DNA of 64,000 nt from Panorpa germanica (Eukaryota; Arthropoda; Insecta; Mecoptera; Panorpidae), in contig CAVMBN010000098.1 in assembly GCA_963678705.1 (NCBI GenBank), positions 88,465 through 152,464 on the forward strand, written 5' to 3'. Shown in pieces: positions 33,067-43,864 of the stretch (the first letter of the stretch is position 1; each line of letters begins with the position of its first letter). The position numbers and the translations under genes were made by a program. A model generated the notes under the pieces. That model worked only from the letters and a program-made list of their open reading frames with translations, was not told where the DNA came from and did no database searches.

Positions 33067-33136
33067 AAAAATACGCTTAACTTAATCTTAATACAATCAA
33101 TCACTTCCAATTTTAGTACTTTTCTACAATCACTGA

Positions 33137-33511
33137 CTAACCTTCTTCTTCAGAGTCAACGATTTCTATGATTTCGTTGTTATCGTCAGATATATCGACA
33201 GTTTCTTCAATCAATTCACAATCTGAATCTAAATTTGAAATATTTTCACAGTCAGATATATAAATTTCCTCATGACCAATGGCGATTTCTTCACAGACAG
33301 AGTCTGAAATATAACTACACACAGTTTCTTCAGTACCATTTATAAACTCTATTTCATCGTTGAACCTAGTAATATCACTTTCAAAATCACTGCACTCATC
33401 ATCAGAACTTATATTTTGAATACAGTAGTTCCCCGCTTTGCATAAGAATAATTTATGAACACAAATACCCCGAGCTATGTTCAATTTGCGATGTGGGTAG
33501 CAATACAACAA
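33137..33511 (-). CDS. E1-specific acidic protein with SIM-like tail
   Basis: An open frame of 124 codons with no ATG (TTG at its 5' end), so it may be an exon whose upstream partner lies toward the TIR, or a decaying gene. N-terminal part is basic and cysteine-bearing (YCYPHRKLN, HKLFLCKAGNYC); the rest is strongly acidic (SSDDECSDFESD, EEIAIGHEEIYISDCE). The end, NEIIEIVDSEEEG, fits a SUMO-interaction motif: four hydrophobics then acidic and serine residues. KLFLC plus the acidic SDDE motif recur in the relic at 18970-19086. Confidence 0.45.
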   Translation of the reverse strand: MLYCYPHRKLNIARGICVHKLFLCKAGNYCIQNISSDDECSDFESDITRFNDEIEFINGTEETVCSYISDSVCEEIAIGHEEIYISDCENISNLDSDCELIEETVDISDDNNEIIEIVDSEEEG

Positions 33512-34102
33512 AACTTGATAACAATCAATGCTTTTACAACTTCAATGACGTCTCTCGGGCTGATGTTGGTTTCTAAATTTAACAGGGTAGCACTTTACTT
33601 ATTTAATACTATAATATATTTACCATCAGACTATCAATTCTTAATTCTATCATCCCCGCGCATTCAAAATAAATAAAATTCTCGGGGGCCCCGACCCTTC
33701 GAGCAGTTTTATTTTAAAAAGTTTGTTTCAACTTAAGTTAGAGCTTTTGGTTTAGCTAATTGTGATTCTACTATTATCCACAACCTATATAGCCTCATAC
33801 ATATGGATCAAACCGCTACCTAATAAATTTGTATAATAAAATATCCTCCTACTATTTTAACAGTTACTGTGGTGTTATAACCTCATATATGTAAAACAAC
33901 ACCATTGTCTGACTTATAAGACTTTATGATTATTACAACACATAAAAAAATAACTGTATGCTTTGACAATCATCAATGATATAATGTACGTATATTATAA
34001 CTTTTAGTATACTTAAATAAATAATCTAATACAACAATACCCAATCCGGCACTACATTTAACTAAAACATAAAATGTATAACAATACATTCGAACTAATG
34101 TA
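33512..34102. other. Gene-free interval before E1 right TIR
   Basis: About 590 AT-rich bases with a GGGGCCCC-containing spot near 33686. No supported gene. Frames running into the TIR are discounted. Confidence 0.5.
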
Positions 34103-34510
34103 TAACAAAAAATTTGTCTACGTTTGGAAAATATTCGCTTGTATTCAACACGTTCCCATAAGAATGATTTATATATGAAGTTCTCATGATAAGTGCTGAC
34201 GCCTGCTAACACGTGTGCTTCAAATTTCCGGTGAATTCGAAGGAATGCGTTATAAATACACTGTTATAAATAATTTAACACTGTCATAATCTTATAACCA
34301 ATAACAAATCAAACATAATAATTAATATCGCTATCTCACTCTTTCATATTACCCCACTATTACCCCAACATTGTCTAGCCACGCCACCTCACTCCCCACC
34401 CCACCCTTACCCCCTTTTACATTCTTCCAAGTCTAGCCACGCCCCCTCTGCATATCGTGACCTAAATGCATTACCACTCCAAACTGTCCTGGAACCGGCC
34501 CTACTCATCT
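34103..34510 (-). repeat. E1 right terminal inverted repeat
   Basis: Inverse of the left TIR without its internal duplications, ending CTACTCATCT at 34510. Three bases (ACT) separate it from the E2 left TIR. Confidence 0.9.
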
Positions 34511-34523
34511 ACTAGATGAGTAG
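34501..34523. other. E1-E2 head-to-tail junction palindrome
   Basis: CTACTCATCT, ACT, AGATGAGTAG: the right terminus of E1, three bases, and the left terminus of E2. The same ACT follows the right end of E2 at 50598-50600. Confidence 0.9.
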
Positions 34524-35067
34524 AGCCGGTTCTAGGACAGTTTGGAGTGGGGATGCATTTAGGTCACGATATGCAGAGGGGGCGTGGCTAGACTTAAAAG
34601 AATGTAAAAGGGGGGTAAGGGTGGGGTAAGGAGTGAGGTGGCGTGGCTAGACAATGTTGGGGGGGTAATAGTTGGGATAATATAAAAGAGTGAGATAGCG
34701 ATATTAATTATTACGTGTGTAATAATTAATATCTAATGGTAAAGAGTGAGATACCGATATTAATTCTTATGTTTGATTTGTTATTGGTTATAAGATTATG
34801 ACAGTGTTAAATTATTTATAACAGTGTATTTATAATGCATTCCTTCGAATTCACCGGAAATTTGAAGCACACGTATTAGCAGGCATCAGCACGTTCTCAT
34901 GGGAACTTTAGACACACGCGCATTCCTTCGAATTCACCGGAAATTTGAAGCACACGTGTTAGCAGGCATCAGCACTTATCATGAGAACTTCGTATATACA
35001 TTATTCTTATGGGAACGTGTTGAATACAAGCGAATATTTTCCAAACGTAGACAAATTTTTTTGTATA
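34514..35067 (+). repeat. E2 left terminal inverted repeat
   Basis: Inverse of 50038-50597. It has an internal direct duplication of about 70 bp (the CATTCCTTCGAATTCACCGG block at about 34838 and 34920). A 69-codon frame at 34899-35108 runs through it. Confidence 0.9.
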
Positions 35068-35167
35068 TACATTATTCTTATGCAATAGTGAAGTTATTAA
35101 AATATTAGACTCTGACGATGAAATTGTAGAGGTGTTAGACTCTGATGACGAAATTGTAAAAGTATAA
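35051..35167 (+). other. Acidic SIM-like peptide frame (E2)
   Basis: Counterpart of 18970-19086, with ILDSDDEIVEV then LDSDDEIVKV before TAA. No ATG in frame. Confidence 0.3.
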
Positions 35168-35274
35168 CATAGTGATTAATGCATATTTTTTATGTAAAAC
35201 TCTATAAATAAATGAACTTTTAAAAACAATTGTGATTTATATTTTGATTTTCAAACTGAAATATATAATTTACA

Positions 35275-38200
35275 ATGGATAACGGTTGTAAGATTATTAA
35301 GCATATGAGAACAATTATTGAACATTTGAATAGTTCAAATTATTCAAGTATTCAGTGGAAAAAGTGGTCTGATTATAATAAAATAAATATAAAGTTGTTA
35401 AATAAGTTATTAAAAAATAATTAAAATACCTATTCAATTGGATATAAGCGAAGCATTGAAAGCAATATAAGTGTCTTAAAATATTTTCAAACATTGTTAG
35501 AAAATAAACAAAAAGTTGGAGGAGGAACTATAAATAGTTTAAAACGTAGTGATCGAATTAAATGGCAGGAAATAAATTCATCATTTAAAGGACGTGTTAG
35601 AACAGGAGTGTTAATTAATTTAAATCACATTGATCCATTACAATTTTTGAACGATGCATTTTATATGTTTGCATCTAGAATTAAAAATGCTTTAAAAAAA
35701 TATAGTGCTTTAAAAGTTAACGTAATATTTTGTGGTGAATTTGTTTTACCATCAGCTAAAGAAGAAGAACATATATTTGAATACAAATATTTTAATACTA
35801 AAAATAATGAAATTTTTGTATCAACAGATTTAAAACATTGGTATAAGGAAAATGTTATTGATGTTGTATTAAAAGATTTAGAAACTTTTCAAGAAAATCA
35901 AAGTGGATGGGCTCTATATAAAATAGTGAATATGATAGTAAATATAAATCAATTTGTTCCATTTTATGGTTCATCATTTATTGACTTACCAGTTGAAATA
36001 AAACGAAAAAAGGCTGTAATAAATGTTCAGAATGAAGATGACAAATGTTTTGTATGGGCAGTATTATCAGCGCTTTATCCATCAAAAATTCATGGCGAGA
36101 GAGTATCATCTTATAAGAAATATATAAATTGTCTTAATTTAAATGGTATTAAATTTCCAATGACGTTATCACAAGTTTCAAAATTTGAAAAACTAAATAA
36201 TATAACAATAAATGTGTATATTTTAAAAAAGAACAAGAAAACATTTATAACTATTCCTGTATATGTAAGTAAAATATATAAAAGTAAACATATACATTTA
36301 TTAATGATTCAAAGTGATTATGAAGTAGAAGATGAAGAAGAAGAAGAGGATGAAGAAGATGTTGTTGAAAGTAATAATGAGGAATGTGACAATAAAATAA
36401 AATTTCATTTTTGTTGGATAAAGAATTTATCAAGACTTGTTAGTAATCTACTTTCAAAAACAGATCATAAAAAATTTATATGTGATCGATGTTTACATTT
36501 CTTTAGATATGAGTACAAGTTTAAGGAACATTTACAAGACTGTGTTGGATTAGGACTGAGACCAGTTAAACCGATAATGCCAGATGAAAATTCTAATATA
36601 CTTGAGTTTAAAAACTTTAAGAGAAAAATTAGAAATGCATGTGTTATTTATGCAGACTTTGAAAGTATATTGGATAGTAATGTGACAAATATTGAAACCA
36701 AGGGGGTATATCAAACGCATATTGCACATAGCGTTGGATATTATGTAAAATATTCATATGATGACTCTAAATCTTATTATAATAGTTATCGTGGTGAAGA
36801 TTGCGTTCAGTGGTTTGTAAATGAATTAAAAGAGATTGCTTATAATGTTGAGAATATAATAAAAAATGTATTACCAATGAAAACATTGACGGCTCAACAA
36901 AAGATTGAATATTTAAATGCAATAAATTGTCATATATGTGAAAAACCGTTGCAACAAGACCGTGTTCGAGATCATTGTCATTTAACAGGAAATTATAGAG
37001 GACCAGCTCATAATGAATGTAATTTAAATTATAATGAAAGTTATGTGATTCCAATAATTTTTCACAATTTATCATCTTATGATGCACATTTTATAATAAT
37101 TGATTTAGCTACCGAAATAAGTGGAAGAACCTCTGTGCTACCAATTAATAAAGAAAAATATATTTCATTTACGAAATATGTGTATGGAACTAATATTTCA
37201 TTAAGATTTATTGATTCATATCGATTTATGGCTAGTTCTTTAAGTAATTTAGCATCTTATTTACCAAATAATAAACTAAAAAATTTGAAATCAGAATTTA
37301 ACAATTTAAGCAATGAAGAATTTACTTTGTTAAGTAAAAAAGGTGTATTTCCTTATGATTATATAAATTCCTGGGAAAAGTTAAATGAGACAGCTTTACC
37401 ACCTCAGGATAATTTTTTTAATTTATTAAATGATAGTAACTTATCTGATGTAGATTACAAACATGCACAAGATGTATGGAATACATTTCATATTAAAACA
37501 CTTGGTGAATATTCAGATTTGTACTTAAAAACCGATGTGTTATTACTTTGTGACATATTTGAAAATTTTCGAGATAATTGTTTAGACACGTATAAATTAG
37601 ATCCAGTGCATTATGTTTCTGCCCCAGGCTTAGCATGGGATTCTATGTTAAAAATTACAAAAATTAAACTTGAATTGTTTACTGATATAAATTTGTGGCT
37701 ATTTATAGAGAAGGGTATCAGAGGTGGTATAAGTCAATGTTCAAACAGATATGCAGAGGCCAATAACAAATACATGAATGAAAAGTATAAACCTGAATTA
37801 CCTTCTAAATATTTAATGTATTTGGATGTTAATAACTTATACGGTCATGCAATGTCTCAATTCCTACCATATGGAAATTTTAAATAGTTAAACAACCAGG
37901 AAATATTGGAAATAAGTAATACTATATGCAATTTGTCAGAAACTAGCAATACTGGTTACATTTTAGAAGTAGATTTAACTTATCCTCAAAGTTTACATAA
38001 TCTCCATAAAGATTTACCGCTTTGTCCTGAGCATTGTATTCCACCGGGAAGTAAACATAAAAAACTTTTAACTACTTTATATGATAAGGAGAAATATATA
38101 ATTCATTATAGTAATTTAAAGCAATGTATACATTTAGGAATGCAAGTGTCAAAAATACATCGAGTTTTAAAATTTAGTCAATCACCGTGGCTAAAAAACT

Positions 38201-39069
38201 ATATCGATTTAAATACAGAAAAAAGAAAAATGGCTACCAATGATTTTGAAAAAAACTTGTATAAATTAATGAATAATAGTGTATTTGGTAAGACAATGGA
38301 AAATGTTAGAAACCATCGTGATATAAAATTAAAAACAAAATGGGGTGGTCGACATGGAGTAAAAAGTTTAATAGCACGACCTAATTTTCATAGCCGAACA
38401 ATTTTTAATAAAAATGTTGTGGCTATTGAACTTTTAAAACCTAATATTACATTTAATAAACCTATATATGTTGGCTTTTCAATATTAGATTTATCTAAAA
38501 CAGTAATGTATGATTTTCATTATAATTATATGCAAAAAGAATTTTTTAATAATAATTTAAAGTTATTATATATTGATACTGACTCGTTAATATATGAAAT
38601 TATCACATCAGATATTTATGAAACTATAAAACGCGATATAAGTAAGTTTGATACAAGTGATTATAAAGAAAACAATCAATATAATATTCCCCGTGTAAAT
38701 AAAAAGGTATTGGGTTTAATGAAGGATGAAAATAACGGTAAAATTATGACTCACTTTATAGGACTAAGATCTAAAATGTATACAATAAAAGTTAATAATA
38801 ATGATATTATAAAAAAAATAAAAGGAGTAAAGACAAGTGTAGTAAAAAACCATATTTCTTTTGAAGATTATGAAAATTGTTTAAGAACTTTAAATGAAAA
38901 AAAATGTACTCAAAGAGGAATAGTTTCAAAATTGCATAATGTGTACTCTATTAAGCAAACAAAAATTGCTTTAAGTCCTTTTGATGATAAACGGTGTATT
39001 ATAAAAAATAGTACCGATACTTTGCCTTGGGGTTTTGATAGTTTTAGTGAGAGCGATTTATTGTTATAA
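35275..39069 (+). pseudogene. E2 PolB, inactivated by two nonsense codons
   Basis: Same gene as E1 19194-23000 with roughly 20 residue differences. Codon 50 is TAA (35422-35424; AAA in E1) and codon 871, just after polymerase motif A, is TAG (37885-37887; TGG in E1). Otherwise collinear; the glutamate run is four residues shorter. The longest surviving pieces are 35494-37887 and 37906-39069, neither able to give a whole polymerase. Confidence 0.95.
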
Positions 39070-39302
39070 GTATATTTTAATGTAAAAATAAATACATATT
39101 TATAATAACCAATAGTTTTATTTATTTAAAATGTTATACAATATTTTTAGCATCTATCCAACTGTTATGATAGTTTTAGTGAGAGCGATTTATTGTTATA
39201 AGTATATTTTTAATGTAAAAATAAATACATATTTATAATAACCAATAGTTTTATTTATTTAAAATGTTATACAATATTTTTAGCATCTATCCAACTGTTA
39301 TG
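39042..39302. repeat. Tandem duplication at PolB/integrase 3' ends (E2)
   Basis: Same arrangement as 22969-23229, so inherited from the common ancestor of the two copies. Confidence 0.85.
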
Positions 39303-40196
39303 AGATTTATCTAAACCTAACCACTTTACAAAAACTCTTTTTCCTTTTTTCTGTAAAACTTTCTCAACTAGATATATATCTGGATATTTTGTTTTTTGTA
39401 GTTCTTGTTCGTAAAACGCGCCTGCAATTGATTGGCCAAGAGAATCATTAAGTAAATATGTGACTGGATTAGTTAGTTGTACTTTTGATATAGTAAATAT
39501 TTCGGTACTCCAGTTAGGAGTATACCCTTTTGCAAATAATGATTTGGTTTTGCTTAAACGAACATAATCTCCAACTTTATATCGACTTAAACCGACCCTT
39601 TTTATTCTATTGTATACATTTCCTAATAATTTTTTTTCATTTTTTATTGATACTTGAGATGGCTTCATATTAATTGTTGAATGATGAGAATTATTATATT
39701 TCTTAACAAGTGCATCAATGTTTTTAATCCAATTATAGTTACCTTTTATACTAAAATCTTTCCACATGGCATTTTTTAGAGTTCTATTAAATCTTTCAAC
39801 AATCGATGCTTTCATATTACTAAATGTACTATAATGGTTTATATCATACGAATCTATAACTTTTTTAAATTCAGTGTTATAAAATTCCTTTCCGTTATCT
39901 GTTTGTAAGTTTTTCGGAACCTTATTCTTATTTTTTAATAAAATATTTTCAAATGCAACAGTAACGTCTTTTGCAGATTTTGATTTTACTGGAACTGCCC
40001 ATGCATATTTAGAAAATATATCAATTACTGTGAGTAAATACTTATAACCTTTGTTTTCTTTTGCATACGGAATCATTTCTACTAAATCAGCTTGCCAAGA
40101 ATCATTTAGACCTTTTATGATTACATGTCTACGCTTATAGTTTTTAAGTGCAGGTTTATGTAACTCATTAATTATACCTATTTTTGTTTTACTCAT
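39267..40196 (-). CDS. E2 integrase with chromodomain
   Basis: 309 aa, two substitutions from E1 (Thr to Ser after the core, and Gly to Asp in the chromodomain WIGA/WIDA). Catalytic D, D and E all kept. Confidence 0.95.
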   Translation of the reverse strand: MSKTKIGIINELHKPALKNYKRRHVIIKGLNDSWQADLVEMIPYAKENKGYKYLLTVIDIFSKYAWAVPVKSKSAKDVTVAFENILLKNKNKVPKNLQTDNGKEFYNTEFKKVIDSYDINHYSTFSNMKASIVERFNRTLKNAMWKDFSIKGNYNWIKNIDALVKKYNNSHHSTINMKPSQVSIKNEKKLLGNVYNRIKRVGLSRYKVGDYVRLSKTKSLFAKGYTPNWSTEIFTISKVQLTNPVTYLLNDSLGQSIAGAFYEQELQKTKYPDIYLVEKVLQKKGKRVFVKWLGLDKSHNSWIDAKNIV

Positions 40197-40218
40197 ACTT
40201 ATTATTACACAAAATTTA

Positions 40219-40437
40219 TCAAGAACTAATATCTAAACTATGTTTTGTTTTTAATTCTGTAATTAATGTTGCAATTTTTTTATTTACTTCAATAAAGTTA
40301 TTAATATAAGCATCATGAATATCTTTCTCTACAGCTTTTAAACGTCTATCTATAATAATTAAATCATTTTTTGATACTGTTTCGTGCCGAGTAATTTTTT
40401 TCTTATGTATATGTACTCCAAATTTGTTAATAGTCAT
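40219..40437 (-). CDS. E2 small conserved protein
   Basis: 72 aa, identical to E1 24145-24363. Unknown; predicted short coiled coil. Confidence 0.6.
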   Translation of the reverse strand: MTINKFGVHIHKKKITRHETVSKNDLIIIDRRLKAVEKDIHDAYINNFIEVNKKIATLITELKTKHSLDISS

Positions 40438-40492
40438 GTTACTTACATGAGTAGTTATAAATTAATGAAAAGAAGGGAATGTGTTTAAGTAT

Positions 40493-41809
40493 TTATATAA
40501 TAATATTAGCTTCTTTTAATTCTTCAACTGTTAAAATAATTTCATTGTCATGTGATGTATTACCCGCCATTTTTGAACTAATAAGTAGTTGTAATCTTTC
40601 AACTAATTCATTTGGGTCATCCCAGTAAATGAAATCCTTTTGATTATTGTTTAAAGTCATAAAGTTTGGTATTAAATTGCCACCTCCTAAACGTTTATTA
40701 TTTTGTAAACCAACTGAAGTCATAAAGTTTGGTATTAAATTGCTACCTCCTAAACGTTTATTATTTTGTAAACCAACTGATGACTTACGCTGCAAAAGTC
40801 TTGATCGAACGTTTTGTAATCTTTCTGAAGAATATGGTGTTGAAGACGCTGTTGCACTTAATTTTGTTTGAGGAGGAAATAATAGCGATATAATTTTTTT
40901 ATATTTTATACCTTTGTTAGATTTAATTTTACCATTAGGTGAATATAATGTTCTATGTGCATTTGTATCAGTTAAAATTGTTTTATAATCCTCTAAATCT
41001 TCCTCACTATAAATATTTGCGCTTGGATCTATTTTAAAAAGCAATTCATATAATCCGGGGGATGACTTATATTTTTTATTTCCTATTATAATACCCTCTT
41101 TATCAAACGTAACCAGTGTTTTTCCTAATATTAAATTACCATCTTCTAAATTTATACCAAATGTATGATCAAATATACTTGGATCACCTTCTCGTCTATT
41201 AAAATCAATTAAATATTGAAAGGCGTATTTATCAACTTGTTTTTTAAGATTTTCTTCAACTTCAGACAGTTTTATAGATGTCTTAAATAAGTTTGGATCA
41301 TGTACTCTACTATATTCTAAGGGTTCATTTGATTCAAAAACTTCATCATCTAACTGACTAAGTTCCATTGTTGGTTCTTTAGCTAATGTTAAATCATTTT
41401 GCTGTTCTGGTATAAATGTAGTGTCTAGGGGTTCTTTTAACATGTTATTTAACTTAGATTTAATTGTTTTAACCTTGAAATCATACGGTTTTGTATCAAT
41501 ATCTTGTTTGATTGGTTGCGCTAATTTAATATTGGAAGTACTTTTATTAGCTAGTATATTTAGTGGTGTAGTTATTGGTTCAAGCTGTTTGTCAAAGTAC
41601 CTTTGTGTCTCAGATTCTCCTAGTTTTAATGTGAGATACTTTTGTCTTATAGAATCGCTTGATTTAATGATATCGCATGTTAATTTTTTATCTTCATCAT
41701 TAGTAGTATTGCTTATTATTTTACGTTTACTATTCCTTTTTTTAAATCTGGTAGGAGGAGTCTTTATTTTAACCACAGTGTTTTTTGCACGCTTCTTTGA
41801 TTTAAACAT
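40493..41809 (-). CDS. E2 438-aa Polinton-associated protein
   Basis: As E1 24420-25736 with six substitutions; the 23-residue internal repeat is retained (69-bp direct repeat near 40657-40786). Confidence 0.75.
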   Translation of the reverse strand: MFKSKKRAKNTVVKIKTPPTRFKKRNSKRKIISNTTNDEDKKLTCDIIKSSDSIRQKYLTLKLGESETQRYFDKQLEPITTPLNILANKSTSNIKLAQPIKQDIDTKPYDFKVKTIKSKLNNMLKEPLDTTFIPEQQNDLTLAKEPTMELSQLDDEVFESNEPLEYSRVHDPNLFKTSIKLSEVEENLKKQVDKYAFQYLIDFNRREGDPSIFDHTFGINLEDGNLILGKTLVTFDKEGIIIGNKKYKSSPGLYELLFKIDPSANIYSEEDLEDYKTILTDTNAHRTLYSPNGKIKSNKGIKYKKIISLLFPPQTKLSATASSTPYSSERLQNVRSRLLQRKSSVGLQNNKRLGGSNLIPNFMTSVGLQNNKRLGGGNLIPNFMTLNNNQKDFIYWDDPNELVERLQLLISSKMAGNTSHDNEIILTVEELKEANIII

Positions 41810-41835
41810 GGTTACATGTAAACTTTATGCAACTT

Positions 41836-42025
41836 GAACGTAATTTGAACGTAAATTCAACGTAATATGAACGTAAATTTAACGTAATGGGAACGTAAAT
41901 TCAACGTAATGGGAACGTAAATTCAACGTAAATTCAACGTAATCAACGTAAATTCAACGTAATGGGAACGTAATCAATGTAATTTGAACGTAAATTCAAC
42001 GTAATTAATGTAATTTGAACGTAAT
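41836..42025 (-). promoter_or_regulatory. ACGTAA repeat array (16 units)
   Basis: Expanded version of the E1 array, in the same place upstream of the 438-aa gene. Units appear duplicated in blocks (GGGAACGTAAATTCA). Confidence 0.6.
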
Positions 42026-42098
42026 TAATGTTTATTAAGATAATAAATGCATGTTATTATGAAGATGGTTACCTCAACACTGATTATTATTGTAAAGG

Positions 42099-42800
42099 TT
42101 ACTTGGTTATATCTAAAAACATATCAAATCCTTTTCTGTATCGCCCTTTATTTAAGTCACTATTTTTATCTATTACCATAAAGGAATATTTATTTGAATC
42201 CCAACATAAATTACAAACTTGTTTAAACTCTAGAAAACTTGGAAAGTCAAAGTTAACATGATCATCATATATATGCTTTAAATTTAAGTCATCTTGCTTG
42301 AATAATATAATAAAATTAGTATTATCCCGTATTAATTGCTTTGGAATTTTGCTGTAAGTCTGACATAAATAGAAAGAGTCTATCAAATTATGACGGCCCA
42401 TGCTAAAAAAATTTCGAATATTATTTTGTTTATCGCAAGCAACATCATCAAATATGAATATAGAATTTGGGCTAGCATCTTCAGGTCTAATAATCTCTTC
42501 ATTGTCAGTGTATGTATAGTATCCCATACCATTAATATTCTTCATAATTTGTTGTAATATTTTATATTTTGGTTGATATAAAGATTTTGAATAAATGTAT
42601 ATATTTTTAAATCGCAACCCATTTGGATGTTCAATTAGATTAAACATAACATTAGTTTTTCCACAGTTTGAAGGTCCACAAATAATGCATCTAATGTCGT
42701 TTGGTAAAAGTGATCCATGTTTTGAATTATTAGTGTAATTATTACTTTGATTATCTACATTCTTTACAGAAAGAGTTTGTTTTTGCTTTACAAACTTCAT
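42099..42800 (-). CDS. E2 packaging ATPase
   Basis: 233 aa, one substitution (Leu to Ser near residue 30) from E1. Walker A GPSNCGKT and Walker B IFIFDDVA intact. Confidence 0.95.
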   Translation of the reverse strand: MKFVKQKQTLSVKNVDNQSNNYTNNSKHGSLLPNDIRCIICGPSNCGKTNVMFNLIEHPNGLRFKNIYIYSKSLYQPKYKILQQIMKNINGMGYYTYTDNEEIIRPEDASPNSIFIFDDVACDKQNNIRNFFSMGRHNLIDSFYLCQTYSKIPKQLIRDNTNFIILFKQDDLNLKHIYDDHVNFDFPSFLEFKQVCNLCWDSNKYSFMVIDKNSDLNKGRYRKGFDMFLDITK

Positions 42801-42821
42801 TGTTTAACCAGGCATGTGTTA

Positions 42822-43031
42822 TAAACTAATGGAATACATTTTAAATGTTTAATCTTTATATATGAAAATATTATAAAGTATAAAATTGGATGATAGCACA
42901 TACTTTGGTCAGTATGATAAAAGTAATAAACTAATAGAATACATTTTAAATGTTTAATCTTTATATATGAAAATATTATAAAGTATAAAATTGGATGATA
43001 GCACATACTTTGGTCAGTATGATAAAAGTAA
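42822..43031 (+). repeat. 105-bp tandem duplication of PLA2-gene promoter (E2)
   Basis: Units begin at 42822 and 42927. Endpoints differ from the 150-bp duplication in E1, so the two arose separately. Both include the upstream region and the first codons. Confidence 0.85.
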
Positions 43032-43864
43032 AGAAAGGTGTTGGTCTTATTGATAAACTAATCAATAAATTACCTTTTGAGTTGCACTTGCCTGGATACA
43101 ACTATTGCGGTCCTGGAACACGTTTAATAGAACGTTTAAATCGAGGAGATCAAGGAGTTAATGCATTGGACTCAGCTTGCAAAGAACATGACATTGCATA
43201 TCACCGCTATAAAGATTTAAGTAAAAGACACGTAGCTGATAAAATACTGATTGAGAAAGCTTGGAAGCAATATTTTTCTAAAGATTCAAAGTTAAGTGAA
43301 CGTTTAGCATCATTACTTGTTGCTAATATCATGAATATAAAAACCAAACTTGGAATGGGGTTGAAACGAAATAAAAAAATTAAAAAGAAGAAAATAAAGG
43401 GTAACGGAAAGGTCAAGCATAGTATGGCAGCATTAAAGAAAGCTATTCTTAATGCTCGTGGTGCACTAAAAAATACTTTAATTAACCCTGATAATCCTAA
43501 GAGTGTGTCAAAAGCTATTAAAATTGCATCACAAGCCGCAAAACAATCAATTAATAAAAAGTCAAAATTTAAAGTTAATAAACTAAGAATAATTCCTATA
43601 CCAAAAGTAGGTGGTTTTCTACCATTTCTAATTCCATTATTTGCGGGATTATCAGCACTAGGTGGATTGGCAGGTGGTGTTGCAGGTGTTGTAAAAGCAA
43701 TAAATGAGGCAAAGGATGCAAAAAAAATGTTAGCAGAAACTCAAAAACATAACCAAACTATGGAGGAAATTGCTATTGGAAAATCTGGCAAAGGAATTTA
43801 TTTAAAACCTTATAAAAAAGGGTTAGGATTATATATTAATCCGTATCCAAAAAACTTTCGTTGA
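42995..43864 (+). CDS. E2 PLA2-like capsid/membrane-lytic protein
   Basis: 289 aa, four substitutions from E1. Calcium loop, HD catalytic pair, hydrophobic segment and C-terminal tail are kept. Slippery heptamer at 43849-43855. Confidence 0.85.
   Translation: MIAHTLVSMIKVKKGVGLIDKLINKLPFELHLPGYNYCGPGTRLIERLNRGDQGVNALDSACKEHDIAYHRYKDLSKRHVADKILIEKAWKQYFSKDSKLSERLASLLVANIMNIKTKLGMGLKRNKKIKKKKIKGNGKVKHSMAALKKAILNARGALKNTLINPDNPKSVSKAIKIASQAAKQSINKKSKFKVNKLRIIPIPKVGGFLPFLIPLFAGLSALGGLAGGVAGVVKAINEAKDAKKMLAETQKHNQTMEEIAIGKSGKGIYLKPYKKGLGLYINPYPKNFR

Larger units (their letters stand above)
18443..34510. mobile_element. Polinton/Maverick element E1
   Basis: A 16.07-kb virus-like self-synthesising DNA transposon inserted in the satellite. 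The gene set is diagnostic: protein-primed-type PolB, retroviral-type integrase with chromodomain, FtsK/HerA packaging ATPase, adenain-like protease, PLA2-like protein, penton-like and double jelly-roll capsid proteins, plus unassigned conserved genes. Long terminal inverted repeats bound it (18443-18984 and 34103-34510). The right end reads CTACTCATCT, the inverse of the AGATGAGTAG start of E2; the left end is slightly altered, with GGGTAGTA twice. All core frames are open. A target duplication cannot be shown because E2 follows after 3 bp. Confidence 0.95.

Noticed and set aside
33455-33676. Plus-strand 73-codon frame
   Set aside because: Overlaps the acidic minus-strand gene, with no homology or conservation.
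42797-43006. Minus-strand frame with a repeated MCYHPILYF unit
   Set aside because: It is the antisense of the 105-bp promoter duplication, not a protein repeat.
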